Program-made: the position numbers and the translations under genes
Assembly: GCF_042477335.2 (NCBI RefSeq)
Contig: NC_091255.1
Location: 15,664,501 to 15,728,500 of the forward strand
Direction: 5' to 3'
Source: Ovis canadensis
Lineage: Eukaryota; Chordata; Mammalia; Artiodactyla; Bovidae
DNA length: 64,000 nt
The notes under the pieces: generated by a model
Database searches by the model: none
What the model saw: the letters and a program-made list of their open reading frames with translations, nothing else
What the model was told of the DNA's origin: nothing
Shown here: positions 34,546 through 46,079 of the stretch, piece after piece
Layout: every line of letters begins with the position of its first letter
Position numbering within the stretch: position 1 is the stretch's first letter

Positions 34546-35051
34546 CGAGGCTGGTGCTTGATCTTCATAAAACGATTGCCCACAACGCCTTCCCCCGTTC
34601 CTCTCTGCTTCCCCTCAGAAACACACTTCTATTTGTCCAGGGCTGAGTCACGAGCCACTTTGTTTTAAACAAGACTCTTTTAGTAAACAACTCAAACAGG
34701 TTTAGAATTAAAAAAGAAGAGCAAGGGCTTGATTAATGTATACTGACCCACTTAACCATGAAATCGAGGGATGAACCTGGTTCCCAGCACACCTAGCTTC
34801 AGGAATTCAAGCGTGAGCCCCAGAGCCTTCTTTCCTACTCTCTCCCCCGTCATTTAGTACTGTCACTCTCTGGGTATGGCCTCATTCTCACCTGTTCTAC
34901 AAGGCAGTCTTTCCCAAAGGGTAGAGAAGATGCCCTCTAGCCATCCTCCACAAGCTCTTAGCTCCCTCACCTAAAATGCAAGGGACTTTCTTCAGATCCA
35001 TAGTCCCAGAGAGAAAGGGAAGAAAGTTCCAGAGAAGGACTGTGATGGGTC
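34546..35051. other. Intergenic, no feature recognised
   Basis: Unique-looking sequence. Confidence 0.4.
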
Positions 35052-35258
35052 TGTGTGTTCAGTCATGTCGGACTCTTGGCGACCCCACGGACTGTAGCCC
35101 ACCAGGCTCCTCTGTCCGTGGAATTTTCCAAGCAAGGATACTGGAGTGGGTTGCCATTTCCTTCTCCAGGGATCTTCCTCCAAAGATCAAACGCGAGTCT
35201 CTTGCTACTCCTGCACTGGCAGGCGGATTCTTTACCACTGCACTACCTGGGAAGCCCC
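35052..35258 (-). mobile_element. Bov-tA SINE
   Basis: 'gttcagtcatgtcggactc', 'ggactgtagcccaccaggc', 'gcggattctttaccactgc' and 'acctgggaagcccc'. Confidence 0.94.
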
Positions 35259-35639
35259 TCGGAGGGGTCTAGCTAATGTCAAATGTCCATTGGCGCCAGA
35301 AAAGTGGAGATCTGGGATTGGTAGACCAAGACTATGCCCCATCTCTGCATCCAGGGGCGTGAGAGACTGTGATTGGCTGTCCCACTGAGTCACGTGATTG
35401 GAAACTGGGAGCCAGATCTGAAAGGAGGAGGTGGGGGGTTTCTGGACAGACAGGAAAAAAAATAACAGATGTCTTCTCCAAAGCTCTCTGGAAAGTGCCC
35501 TGCATAAGAATCCCCATTGCTCCCTGGAAAATTCAGGCCTAATCTTTGAGCTAAGAGGAAAAAAAAATCCTTCTGACAAATCACTTTCTCCCTCTGCCGG
35601 CCCATAGGCCTCTTCAAAGGAGATTCTGTTTCTCTCTTA
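35259..35639. other. Intergenic, no feature recognised
   Basis: Repeat-free by eye; short open frames only. Confidence 0.4.
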
Positions 35640-36240
35640 TTTGTGTCTCTACCAAAATGACGCTGGGTGGTCAAACTTTCAAACCCCCCTCAGAGCCTGC
35701 AGCCAGACCCTGACAAGCAAGCCTGGGTCCCACCCTCAGCCCGAGAAGCCTCTTAGCACAGGGCTTCAGCGAGCTGCAGGCTGCGCTGTGCCAGCCCCAA
35801 TCAAGCCCGGGCCAGGGGGCCACTCTGAAGGCCAGCAGCCCGCTGCTTTGGGAGCTGTCTGCTGCCAAAGTGTTATCGTCAGGCCTCTGTTCCCAGGCGC
35901 TTCGAGGCTGAAGGCTGGTCTCAGCCTGGCTTTGACAGCTGGGCTCCGGGCCTGGCTGGGGGCTGCAGATCAACAGCACTTTGTCAGCCCGGCAGGCACA
36001 CCTCCTAGAAGCTGAAGTGCACACTGAACGGAGGTGTCTGCAGAGCTCCTGGCCCCGGCAGGCCCTCTGCGTGTTTGGGTAAAGAAATATGCAGCCTGAG
36101 CTGTGGTCATCGCTGCCTGAGCCGCTGAGCTGCAATCAACATCAACACCGCAAGGACACAATATTTTCTCCCGACTTACAACACGTTCATTTATTTTGGA
36201 ATTTCTGTGCCAGCTGAGGCTACAGGGCGGTGACAGTGGA
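35640..36240. promoter_or_regulatory. Candidate GC-rich conserved element
   Basis: About 600 bp of repeat-free, moderately GC-rich DNA. Words resembling MEIS/TGIF plus E-box (TTTGACAGCTG at 35931) and paired ATCAAC words (about 36133-36146) fit a developmental enhancer. The overlapping long open frames on both strands reflect base composition. Inference only. Confidence 0.35.
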
Positions 36241-36587
36241 AAACTTGTCCTGGGGCCAAGCAAAAGAGAGAGTTGCAACTGAGCTCCTGTTCTGAAAAAA
36301 GGGTGCTCGAAAGCAGCAAAAAGCAAGCAAGGCTGAGAAGGGTGACCTTCACCAGACAGCAGACCATGGGCCACAACTCCTTTGGAGGTCTGCTGTCACT
36401 CCTGCAAGGGGCTCCGCAGACTGGCCGCTGAAACCTGGTTCCTGAGAAATTACTGACACACTTGGGGCTTCCATTATGCAATATGATCCCCTCTCTTTTT
36501 CTTTCTCAAAGATCCCTGGGGAGCCAGAGATCATGGGTTTTCAAAGGCAAATCCCTACCCTCCAAAATCCCTACCCTGGCTTTACTG
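36241..36587. other. Intergenic, no feature recognised
   Basis: Unique-looking sequence. Confidence 0.4.
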
Positions 36588-36598
36588 TAAAACACCAT

Positions 36599-36817
36599 GT
36601 GCCTGCTAAGTCACTTCAGTGGTGTCTGACTCTTTGCGAGCCTACCGTAGCCCGCCAGGCTCCTCTGTCCATGGGATTCTCCAGGCAACAACACTGGAGT
36701 GGGTTGCCATGCCCTCCTCCGGGGGATCTTCCTGACCCAGGGATTGAATCTGCATCTCTTAATGTTTCCTATATTGGCAGGCAGGTTCTTTACCTCTAGT
36801 GCCTCCTGGGAAGCCCA
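36599..36817 (-). mobile_element. Bov-tA SINE with target-site duplication
   Basis: 'gctaagtcacttcagtgg', 'gcccgccaggctcctctg' and 'tgcctcctgggaagccc'. TAAAACACCAT (36588-36598) and TAAAACACCGT (36818-36828) flank it. Confidence 0.94.
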
Positions 36818-36828
36818 TAAAACACCGT

Positions 36829-37408
36829 AGGGAAGTGGACATGATTGGGATTCAGAGTAAGATAGTCTTGAGTCTGAACTGTTCACACAACTACTTACTG
36901 GTTGTTCCTGGCTCATCTGGATGGCCCCCACTCGGCTTTATAGTGTACCTGTAAAACAGACTAGGATGTTCCCAGGATGGAAAGACTATTTGTTGCGGGT
37001 CTGAGAACTTCTCCAGATTGGTGGCTGGTCCAAGAAAGGAGCCTTGGTGAAGGGAATGGATCCCACTCCAGCGTGTGATGACTTTCCCCCATCGAAGAGG
37101 CCCTCGGAGGGGACCACTCCAGTTACTGACACAAGAGTTCTCAACAGAAAGGTTGGTATGTCCCAGGCCCAGGTAGGCACCTATGGCTGATATCTGGGGC
37201 TACCTTCCACAGAGAGCCTATTTTTCCAGCAAAGTACCAGGCTCCTCAACTCAAGGCAAAAATGAAGGAAACCCCAAGCATGCCATTCTCATCCTACCAA
37301 GAGAAAACATACCTGCTCAAGGTGTGCGAGCTCAAGGTGTCACGGCTACTAAGAAACGGGGCGGGATCTGGAACTAAGTCGGTTCACTTTGAGTCTGGTT
37401 ATCTTCTT
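36829..37408. other. Intergenic, no feature recognised
   Basis: Unique-looking sequence. Confidence 0.4.
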
Positions 37409-37425
37409 ATAACACAGTGAATTTT

Positions 37426-37558
37426 GGAAGGAGGGGGGTTCAGGATGGGGAACACGTGTATACCTGCGGCAGGCTCCTGTTGATGTATGGCAAAACCAAT
37501 ACAATACTGTAAAGTAATTAACCTCCAATTAAAACAAATAAAGTTCTATTTTTTAAAA
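37426..37558 (+). mobile_element. Bovine-type L1 3' end with duplication
   Basis: 'ggggttcaggatggggaacacg', 'tgttgatgtatggcaaaacc' and 'aagtaattaacctccaatt' then an A-rich tail. ATAACACAGTGAATTTT (37409-37425) and ATAACAGTGAATTTT (37559-37573) differ by a 2-bp deletion. A young, strongly truncated L1 insertion. Confidence 0.85.
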
Positions 37559-37599
37559 ATAACAGTGAATTTTAACCAAGATGACTGTCATTCTTCATG

Positions 37600-37910
37600 G
37601 CTTATTGCTCAGTCACTAAGTCATGCCTGACGCTTTGCGAGCCCATGGACTGTAGCATGCCAGGCTCCTCTGTCCTCCAGAGTTTGCTCAGATTCATGTC
37701 CATTGCCTCGGTGATGCTATCTAATCATCTCATCCTTTGCCATCCCCTCTCCTTTTGCCTTCAATCTTTCCCAGCCGCAGGGTCTTTTCCAAAAACTTTT
37801 CACATCAGGTGGCCAAAGTATTGGAGTTTCAGTTTCAGCATCAGTCCTTCCAATGAATATTCAGAGTTGATTTCCTTTACGATTGACTGGTTTGATATCC
37901 TTCCAGTGTA
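37600..37910 (-). mobile_element. BovB LINE 3' end
   Basis: 'gctcagtcactaagtcatgcc', 'gtccattgcctcggtgatgc' and 'caaagtattggagtttcag'. About 30 bp of the usual 3' part seem lost near 37665. Confidence 0.92.
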
Positions 37911-37914
37911 ATTC

Positions 37915-38039
37915 ACAGTAGTCCTATAAAGACTCCTGAATATTGAAGATTGAACCCCGGCTCCTGGAGAAATGCACCGTTAGATTTTTGCGAGTCTTTT
38001 TTTCTGTCAACCAAACAATCCATTTACACGTGATTCTGC
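37915..38039. other. Intergenic spacer
   Basis: Nothing recognised. Confidence 0.4.
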
Positions 38040-38480
38040 TCAAATAGATTTTATTTAATATATATTGTTGACTTATTAAGGTTGAACTATGCCCAATAGA
38101 ACCGAACAAAGCATATTTAATACCGGTTATTTTTTCCATAGAGCACATCGAAGCTTTCATGAGCTTCAGAATGCAGGGCAGCACTTCAGCTCCCCACGCT
38201 TGGGGGTCATTTTAAATGAAATCACCAACAAAAGCCAAGATGCAACTCTGGCACTAAATAGACCACAGAAGGGACACATTACGAAAGCTGAAAGAGAAGG
38301 AAGGCAAAGTGTCATCTTGTTTGAGGCACACGTCAGGCAACACAATTTTTGCTGCTGTGTACACCCACAAGTGACTGCTGAAGCACTGTATGTATTGATT
38401 TTGGAGTTACTAATAAATTTTAGCAAGTAGGTGAATTTGCAAATACAGAATCTACACATACTGAGCATCAACTATAATTT
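38040..38480. promoter_or_regulatory. Candidate conserved non-coding stretch
   Basis: Repeat-free by eye and AT-balanced. Carries open frames of about 100 codons on both strands with no domain. Suggested only by absence of repeats and low apparent decay. Confidence 0.2.
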
Positions 38481-40004
38481 ACCATCCATGCCAAGACATT
38501 TTTTTGTGAGTGAAAAGAGTTGCTACTACCAATTAAACCAGGACAACTTGTATAAACTAGAACTGTCCCAAGCAAACCAAGATGTATGATCACCCTAATT
38601 TTAGCCTTTGAGGCCCCTTTGAGAATCTGATGAAAGCCATGAGCACACACATTTTTTTTGCAGACAATCCCAAGGAATTCACAGACTCCAGGGTTCCTTG
38701 GGTTACACATCCGGCCCTAAAAAGCAATAAAAAACAATAATATGCAAACCATAATATGGTAAAAGTATGCCTAAAACTTGAAGCTAAAATAATGATGGGA
38801 TAAGTTAAAGTAGAGGGAACACCCCACCCCCCACCCCCCGGGATCTTAGGCATTAATAGACAAAGTCACTATTGATATGCACTTGTGTACCAGGGTTACT
38901 GCCCCTTGTCATAGGTACAAATTCATTCCGAATTTGAATTCACACACCATGAATCTGGGCAGGGAAAGGAATGAAAACAAGTCATGAGGATCCTGAAAGT
39001 TTGACATGGGTGTGCTCAAAGCCTTAGTTACCCACTCTTCCTCCGCCAAATGCCCCATCTTCAGCACTCACACAGAGGGCCAGGCGTGGAGACCATCTGC
39101 CGCAGGAGAGGACCCAGCCAGCACATCATTTGGACTCACTTAGTAGAGAAACAAAGAAAGTTCCCCCGCCCCCATAGCCTGGGGCCTGGAACGAAAGACC
39201 ACCAGAATGTTAACAGACACCCCTACCACCCCATAACCTCACCTCCACAGAGGAAAAGATGGGAACCATGGCCACCGACGGGAGCCCTAAACAGCTCTGA
39301 AAATTGACAATTCCAGTGTGATGGCTTAAATGGAGTTGGTTGAATGGAGTCTGGAGCTGCTATCTTGAATGCCTACCGTATCACACGCCTACCCTCATCG
39401 CTCACTTCCTCACTTGGAAGAGCACAGCTGCCCAGATGTGTGTTTCCCATTAATTCTGCTGGCTCTAGTCTGGAATAAAGGGGACATTTTCATGCCAAAT
39501 TAAAAATGACTTGGAAATGTGCATTGTGTTGGGAGAACTGGCCTTTTGAAAGGGGTGGAAACACTAGGGAAGCTGATTTCCTCACCCTGCCTGCAGACAA
39601 GCCATCAAAGCATCCCCTCCCCGTGAAACAGCCACCTCTGCTCAGTTCCCCTTTACAGACTGTGTTAGCATCTCCATTATCCACCCCCAGGGTGGGATAA
39701 AGCACGGCGCAAAAGCTAAGATCTTTAAACTGTCTGAGTGCCCGTTAAGCACATTAATAACATCCACCATCATGAGTCTTACCAACATAATTTCCGACTT
39801 CAAGCCGGGTGTGAAAGAAAGGGAAATCATCTGAGTTTATCAACCAAGGAGACCACCTTAAGTGCAAAAAGATTACGGGGTGATAGGGGAAAGCACAGCT
39901 AGAGGAGAAGATTTCAGAACACTCTTGACCATTATTTGGCTGCTTACTTTCCCTCCCGTATACCCATGTCACTGAACTTAAGAGGGTTTTTCTGGTGTTT
40001 ATTA
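38481..40004. other. Intergenic, no gene recognised
   Basis: A C-rich tract (CCCCACCCCCCACCCCCC) lies at about 38822. No repeat or gene was recognised. Confidence 0.4.
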
Positions 40005-40470
40005 TTGTTATTTTTTAATCGAGGTGTAGTTGATTTACAATATTATGCTAGTTTCAAGGGTACAGGAAAGTGATTCAGTTATACATACACACATACAGAG
40101 ATTTTTTTTCAGACTTTTTCCCTTATAGGTTATTATAAAATAATGAGTATAGTTCTTCATGCTAAACAGTAGGTCCTTATTGGTTATCTATTTTATATAC
40201 AGTAGTGTGTATATGTAAATCCCAGCTCCTAATTTATCCCTCATCTCCTTTCCCATTTGGTAACCATGAATTTGTTTTCCATGTCTGGAGGTCTATTTCT
40301 GTTTTGTAAATATGTTCATTTGTATACTTTTTTCTTAAATACCACATATAAACAATGTCAAATGACATTGTCTTTCTCTGTCTGATTTATCTCATTTAGT
40401 ATGATAGTCTCTAGGTCTATCCATGTTGCTGCAAATGAGATTTCATTATTTCTCATGGCTGAGTTATATG
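40005..40470 (-). mobile_element. L1 3' region
   Basis: Minus-strand L1: 'gtagttgatttacaatatta', 'agtgattcagttatacatac', 'ttattggttatctattttat' and 'ccatgttgctgcaaatgag'. It ends at 'ctcatggctgagttatatg', where a TATG/TG tract begins. A short opposite-strand L1-like piece lies at 40703-40750. Confidence 0.88.
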
Positions 40471-40504
40471 TATGTATGTGTGTATATATATAATATATAT
40501 GTGT

Positions 40505-40702
40505 GTGTGTTCACGTGTATTCAATCACTTCAGTCATGTCGACTCTTTGTGACCCCGTGGACCACAGCCCACCAGGCTTCTCAGGAATGAGTTTTCATGC
40601 CCTCCTCCAGGGGATCTTCCCAACCCAGGGATAGAACCCATGTCTCTTAGGTCTCCTTCACTGGGAGGCAGGTTCTTTACCATTAGCACCTGGGAAGCCT
40701 TA
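40505..40702 (-). mobile_element. Bov-tA SINE
   Basis: 'caatcacttcagtcatgtcg', 'cacagcccaccaggcttctc' and 'ctttaccattagcacctggg'. It sits at the junction of the L1 piece and its TATG tract. Confidence 0.92.
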
Positions 40703-40750
40703 TACGTACATGTATTAAGTGTCCATTGGCAGGTGAATGAAGAAAGAGAG
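40703..40750 (+). mobile_element. Possible inverted L1 segment
   Basis: 'agtgtccattggcaggtgaatg' resembles sense-strand L1 sequence that lies just 5' of where the minus-strand piece stops. Short and diverged, so tentative. Confidence 0.35.
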
Positions 40751-40922
40751 TGTGAAGTTCAGCCTGGGAGATCAGGGTGTCCGTGCTGCAAGACGTCATA
40801 CAGGGTTCAATTGTAAAAGAAAGCAAATCATCTGAGAAACGGGTCTTGGGTTTGGGTCAGTGTTACAGCTGCCTGCTCTAAACTGTGTGTCTTGAGGGGC
40901 AGGCGTGGTGTCAGCAGAAGGA

Positions 40923-40985
40923 GGTTTTTTTTGTTGTTGTTGTTGTTGCTTTTCTTTTTAGTTTTTTTATTTTTTTAATTTTAAA
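40923..40985. repeat. TTG/T-rich low-complexity tract
   Basis: GTTGTTGTTGTTGTTG followed by T-rich sequence. Confidence 0.9.
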
Positions 40986-41074
40986 GTCTTTAATTCTTAC
41001 ACGCATTCCCAAACATGAACCCCCCTCCCACCTCCCTAAGGACTGGGTTCCAGGCAATTCACGTGTCTGAATTC

Positions 41075-41200
41075 ACCCCCTTTCCACAGCTCTCCAAGAT
41101 GAGCGTTGCCGTATCCATCTCACAGGTGAGAAAACTGAAGCTTAGCAAGGCCAGCCAGTTTATCCTGGGACCCACAGCTCCACGTGGACAAGCTAGGGTG
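41075..41200 (+). repeat. MIR fragment
   Basis: 'ccatctcacaggtgagaaaactgaag' and 'gggacccacagc' fit the MIR core. Confidence 0.65.
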
Positions 41201-41209
41201 GAAGCTATG

Positions 41210-42020
41210 AGTGTGGGGACTCAGAAAGATGTGCTCTTCACCTCTCTTCTGCTCTGTCTGACCTGATGTAAGAAAGTACATGCGTGAAAAGAGGGAGGGT
41301 GGCTGAAGAGAGATCTGTGTATTTACCATCTTGGAACAGAAGACATTTTAGCAAAGCCTGACCTACCAGCCCAGGTCAGGAGCTTGGGCCTTAGAACCGT
41401 GTGGGGTCAGAGGGGCCCAGCGAGCTGCCTCCTTGCCCCTCCTCTCACGGCCCAAGCCTCAGGACACCCTGCTTGTCTCTCCCTCCCTTCCTGACTGGCT
41501 GGGACTGGGACCAATTTGTGGGTGCCATCGGTGCCCTAAGGCAGTGTTTGAGTCATCTTCCCTGATGCTACAGAGAAAAGAAACGAGGAGCCAGCCATCC
41601 CCCAGGAGCCTGGAGACATGGGGAGAAAGGGCGGTGATGGATGGAGGCCAGCACACAGAGGTCACGCCTCGTCTGGCTGTCTTCAGCCTAACTCTTCCCC
41701 AGGGGCCTCTCCCCCATGAGATCATCTCCCACCACAGGCTTCAAAAAGACGCTCAGTTGGGGACGGGCCCTCCCGCGTTTGAGACTTGTGAACCCAAGGG
41801 CCTCCACCCCCTGCTAGCTCCCTAGGCTTCCAAGGAAAACCGCCAGGTAGAACTCAGCAGGATGAGGGCTAGTGAAGCTCCCAGGTCCTTTCACACCAAC
41901 CCAGGCGATGGGTTCTGGTTGCTTCCAAACTTGACAGATGTCCGCGGACCTCTGAAGCCATAACAGGGGTCGGATCAGGAAAGCGTGACGGAATCAGCCT
42001 GAGGGCTTCTGCCTGGTGCA
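41210..42020. other. Intergenic, no gene recognised
   Basis: A 130-codon open frame at 41433-41825 has no recognisable domain, and an overlapping antisense frame is equally long. Not called. Confidence 0.4.
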
Positions 42021-42024
42021 GGAA

Positions 42025-42160
42025 CGCAGCGCCCCCACTTCTAGCTGCGGGACTGTGGGGAAGTCACCTCACCTTCCTGAGACACAGTTTCATGACACCT
42101 TATAAAAATGGAAGTAAAGGAAGTGCTTAAAGGGGTTTGTAAGCTGGAACACACCAAAAC
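42025..42160 (+). repeat. MIRb fragment
   Basis: 'gcgggactgtggggaagtcacc' and 'ttcctgagacacagtttcatg' resemble MIRb. Confidence 0.6.
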
Positions 42161-42189
42161 GTTCACTGTCGTCGTCATTAACATTCAAC

Positions 42190-43325
42190 TAAAATGATGT
42201 GAAGGGTGATGACCTAAAATGCTTCACTGCGTGCGACGTAAACATTGAAATAGTGCTGTGTGCCATCATTTCATCTAAACGTCACAAGAGTTCCGAGACA
42301 GTTACTATTCTCTCTTTCGTTTTCCTTTTTTAAATTTTATTTATTGGAGTATAGTTGATTTACAATGTACAGTCTCTGCTGCACAGCAAAGTGAACCAAT
42401 TATAACTATGCATATATCCACTCTATTTCAGATTCTTTTCCCGGACAGGTCATTACAGAGTACTGAGCAGCGTTCCCTGTGCTACACGTAGGTCCTTATT
42501 AGTTATTTATTTTATATACAGTAGTGTGTGTATGTCAACCTGAACCTCCCAATTTATTTCTTCCCCCGCTTCCCCACTTGGTGACCATAAGTTTATGTTC
42601 CATATCTGTGACTCTATTCCTGGTTTATAAGTAAGTTCACACCGTTTCTTAGACTCCACCTCTAAGCTATGTCAGACGACATCTGCCTTTCTCTATCTGA
42701 CTTACTTTACTCAAAAGGGCAGGCTCTAGGCCCATCCGTGTCGCTGGAAAAGGCGTTGCTTCACTCTTCTTCATGGCTGAGTACTATTCCATTGTGTATA
42801 TGCTCCACGCCGTCCTCACCCATTCATCGGTCAGCGGACACTTAGGTTGCGTCCATGTCTCCTGCCTATTGTACTGCAATGAGCACTGAGGGGCATGAAT
42901 TATGGTTGAATTATGGTTTTCTCAGATTAGATGCCCCGTACTGGGACTTCTGGATCTTTCGGTAGTTGTATTTTCAGTCTTTTAAAGAACCTCCATACTG
43001 CTCTCCATAGTAGCTATACAAATTTATATTCCCAGCAACAGTGTAGGAGGGTTCCCTTTCCTTCCCATCCTCTCCAGCATTTGTTATTTGTAGATGTTTT
43101 GATGATGGCCATTCTGACCAGTGTTAGGTGATACCTCGTGGTAGTTTCGATTTGCATTTCTCTAACAATTAGAGATGTTGGACACCTTTTCATGTGCTAG
43201 TATTCTCGCTTTTCTACAGATGAGAAAACCAAGGCTGAACTAGGTTAAGCACTTTGTCCAATATCTTATAACTCAGTTCACGGCGAAGCTGGGATTGGAA
43301 CAAAATTATGTCTGCCTGGAATAAT
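42190..43325 (+). repeat. MIR split by an L1 insertion
   Basis: The left half is at 42190-42305 ('gtgtgccatcatttcatc'). The right half is at 43213-43325 ('ctacagatgagaaaaccaagg', 'gaagctgggattggaac'). The L1 between them carries a 12-bp target duplication, so the MIR was the target. Confidence 0.7.
42318..43200 (-). mobile_element. L1 3' end, 0.88 kb, with 12-bp duplication
   Basis: Starts in a T-rich stretch (the L1 A-rich tail read backwards). It continues with 'ggagtatagttgatttacaatg', 'ccattgtgtatatgctcc', 'cagcaacagtgtaggagggttcc' and 'gatttgcatttctctaac'. TATTCTCTCTTT (42306-42317) and TATTCTCGCTTT (43201-43212) flank it. Confidence 0.92.
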
Positions 43326-43479
43326 ACATAATTATTCCTTATGCCCAAAAAACAGGCAAAAGTGGGGAAGGACAGCCTGGGTTTGCTTTCCTCCTCACCA
43401 GGGGGTCCGTCCCTGGTCAATTGCTACACTTAGCAATTGAAAAATTGAAACAGTTTTTAAGAAAAAAATCCATAGTATC

Positions 43480-44330
43480 AAAATCATAAATGTATAAAAC
43501 CTCAAAGCCAACAATTCACCCCCAGGAACTTCTCTCAAAGAAATAGTCAGGTGAGTGAGCACAGGACACGCCTCAAAGCTGTTCCACTGCAACTTTCCCT
43601 ATAAAAATCAAACACTGGAAAAAACCAAAATGCTCCTTGTTAGTCCAAAAAAAAATTTTTTTTATCATGATATGTACATGCTATGAAAGAGCAAGCAACC
43701 ATTAAAAAGAATGACTCTGCTTGTCCTGCCACGGATGTATATTCACGCTGTTAAATAAATGAAGCAAGTGGAAAATAACATGAGTAATAGAATCAACCAC
43801 TTTTGCTTCAAATACAAAAAAGGGGAAAAGAAAAGGAAAAAGACTCAGATCGAGGCCCATCTCTTGGGCCTCAGAAATAGGCCAGGCTGCCCCAAGCCCT
43901 GTGATTTCAGGGAAGGAAAGGCAAGTAAACGGAGCTGCGAGGGGATGCCCTTGACTTCTCTTTTCTGAACATCATTAAAACTTGATTTTGAGATTTCTTA
44001 ATGATATCCTGAGGCCTATGCAAGATACCAACAGTGTAGATTACAAAATTACAAGGATGATTATCCTGCCCCACTGACTGAATTGCCCCAACTCTGTACT
44101 CTTCACTTGTATGTATGAGTTTACATAATGTACTGAACAATTATACATACATACCCCCAGGGGGAGAATATAAACCATCAAACTGTTAACACTGGCTACT
44201 CTAGGGAGGGGTGTGGGATACTTCTGTGTGTTTGCTTTTTATATTCCTCATTATTTTAATTTTTAACAGTGCATTTGGTCATTTTTCTAATTTAAAAAAC
44301 GTAATGGTCAAAAGCCACTCATTTAGGCAT
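43480..44330 (+). mobile_element. Old L1M 3' region
   Basis: 'caaccattaaaaagaatgactc', 'actgttaacactggctactc' and 'tattttaatttttaacagtg' follow an L1M 3' end. Diverged; no ORF. Confidence 0.65.
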
Positions 44331-44339
44331 ACATAGAAG

Positions 44340-44904
44340 AAAATAAGAAAAAACAAACAAAAAGTAGATGCAGTCATTGCCTTTAAGTTGCAGAAACTAA
44401 ACTGGACCTCTCACCATCCAAACCTCACCAGACCAAATCCCAGTTACATACAACATGGCACAGCAACGCCTTCCAGACCAGGTTAGTGGGGACTGGGGGG
44501 AGGAACTGGCCTATTCTGTTTACAGTCCAGGGCAGTACTAGGCGCATAGTATGTAATATGAACAACGCTCATATTATGCATTCTATAATAAATTACTGGA
44601 TGTGGAACGAACAGAGAAGAACTCAGGATATACACAGAAAGGCAATTTACTTGACTTAAGCGATTGAGATGAGGAGGCCAAACTGTGACCAAACTCCAAT
44701 ACTTTTGAGCGCAGCTAAGACTGGTCTGTAATTAGCATATCAAGTGTTTGCCTACCTGTAACCACTTCTAAATTGCTTGTACACATTTGCTCATCAAATA
44801 TCTATTAAAGCCCCTAAAACCAGTCCTTGCCCCTAAGGGGCTTCAATCAAGCAGTTCAAGTGGACCTATAAATTCAGTGTTTGAACATGCTACTTGTTAA
44901 CAGA
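44340..44904. other. Intergenic, no feature recognised
   Basis: No named repeat; a weak L2-like patch near 44520-44610. Confidence 0.4.
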
Positions 44905-45060
44905 CATAGTCCCGGGCAGGGCTGCAATTCTGGTTCTGACTTTACCAGTCATAACCAGCTGTGTGGACTGCTCTGACCTCCCACCCTCCTGAGCTGTCAA
45001 AATGGCAATGCTCGAGCTAGACATGGTTTCAAAATATAATCTCGTTATGCTCCTGAGACT
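44905..45060 (+). repeat. MIRb fragment
   Basis: 'gcagggctgcaattctggttctgac' and 'aaccagctgtgtgg' resemble MIRb. Confidence 0.55.
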
Positions 45061-45324
45061 AGATTCTCATTTAAGAAATCCAGGAACTCTGGATCCTAGC
45101 TCCAGACACAAACCACTGAATGTCACCCTCAGGCCCCTTCAGCTCAAAACTGCTGCTTCTAAGCACGCTGACCTTTGTCCTTGCAGTCTCACCAGGGTCC
45201 TAAGACTGCAAGTCACCCTTTCCTGAGGGCTTCAAAGTTCAGCCCAAACCAGATGAACTCTGATCTCACATAAGTAAGTTTTCCTGGAGATTCACGGGAG
45301 CCCTGTGCGGGGGGAGAACACTGT

Positions 45325-45545
45325 AAGAATCAAGAGCACAGTCTCTAGACTTAAGATCTGGTTCCAATCCCAGCTTCCCCACTGACCAGCAGAATGACCT
45401 GGAACGTGTTACCGAATCTCGCTCAACCTCAATTTCCCCTTACATAAAACAGGTATAGGAATAACATCCATCTTGCATTCAGTGCCTGGCAAGTCCTTAA
45501 CACAGTGCCAGGAGCAGGGTAGGTGTGGTGGGAATGGTAGTTCTT
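45325..45545 (+). repeat. MIRb SINE
   Basis: 'agatctggttccaatcccagc', 'aatttccccttacataaaac' and 'ttaacacagtgccagg'. Confidence 0.7.
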
Positions 45546-45559
45546 AATGAGTAAGGGAA

Positions 45560-46079
45560 GATAAAGCGAACAGGATTACAGGGTCGGATGGGGATGTGAG
45601 GTCCAGCAAAGCAAAGGTGACTTTGGGAGCATTCTCTCAGGACCCATGGTTACTGTTTCTTCCACGGGTGGGTTGGGGGCCAGGGGAAGGTGGGATGCTT
45701 GTGAAGAGGTGATGGAGTTCTAGCTTCCTCAGCTCTGCTCCTCTGATTGCAGTGTATTTCTCTCTCGTGTCCGTCCTGGAACACTGCACCTCTCGCCTCC
45801 GTTCCCTGGAACCTGGTTTGTTGCAACAGTGAAGCAAAATCAATGCCACCCTTGTTACCAACTCCCACCTGTGTAAGACAGTCTCAGACCCCTCCCAAAC
45901 CCCAAACCAAAGCTTGGCTGCTCCTTCAGGAAGATTACCCCCACAGTTAACCAAAAAAGACCATTTCCCAATAGTGCTCTAACCTTCGGGTCCTGGGCTG
46001 GTGATGGAAAGTGTGCGAAGGCATTATGATGGAATCACCGGTTCTAAACTCTGGAATCCCCCAAATCCAAACTAGCTGC
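45560..46079. other. Unique sequence, no feature recognised
   Basis: Repeat-free by eye; overlapping short open frames on both strands. Confidence 0.4.

Noticed and set aside
35641..36374. Frames of 124 to 154 codons on both strands
   Set aside because: Overlapping on opposite strands with no domains; the stretch is better explained as a GC-rich non-coding element.
41433..41825. 130-codon frame
   Set aside because: No homology recognised, and an antisense frame of similar openness overlaps it.
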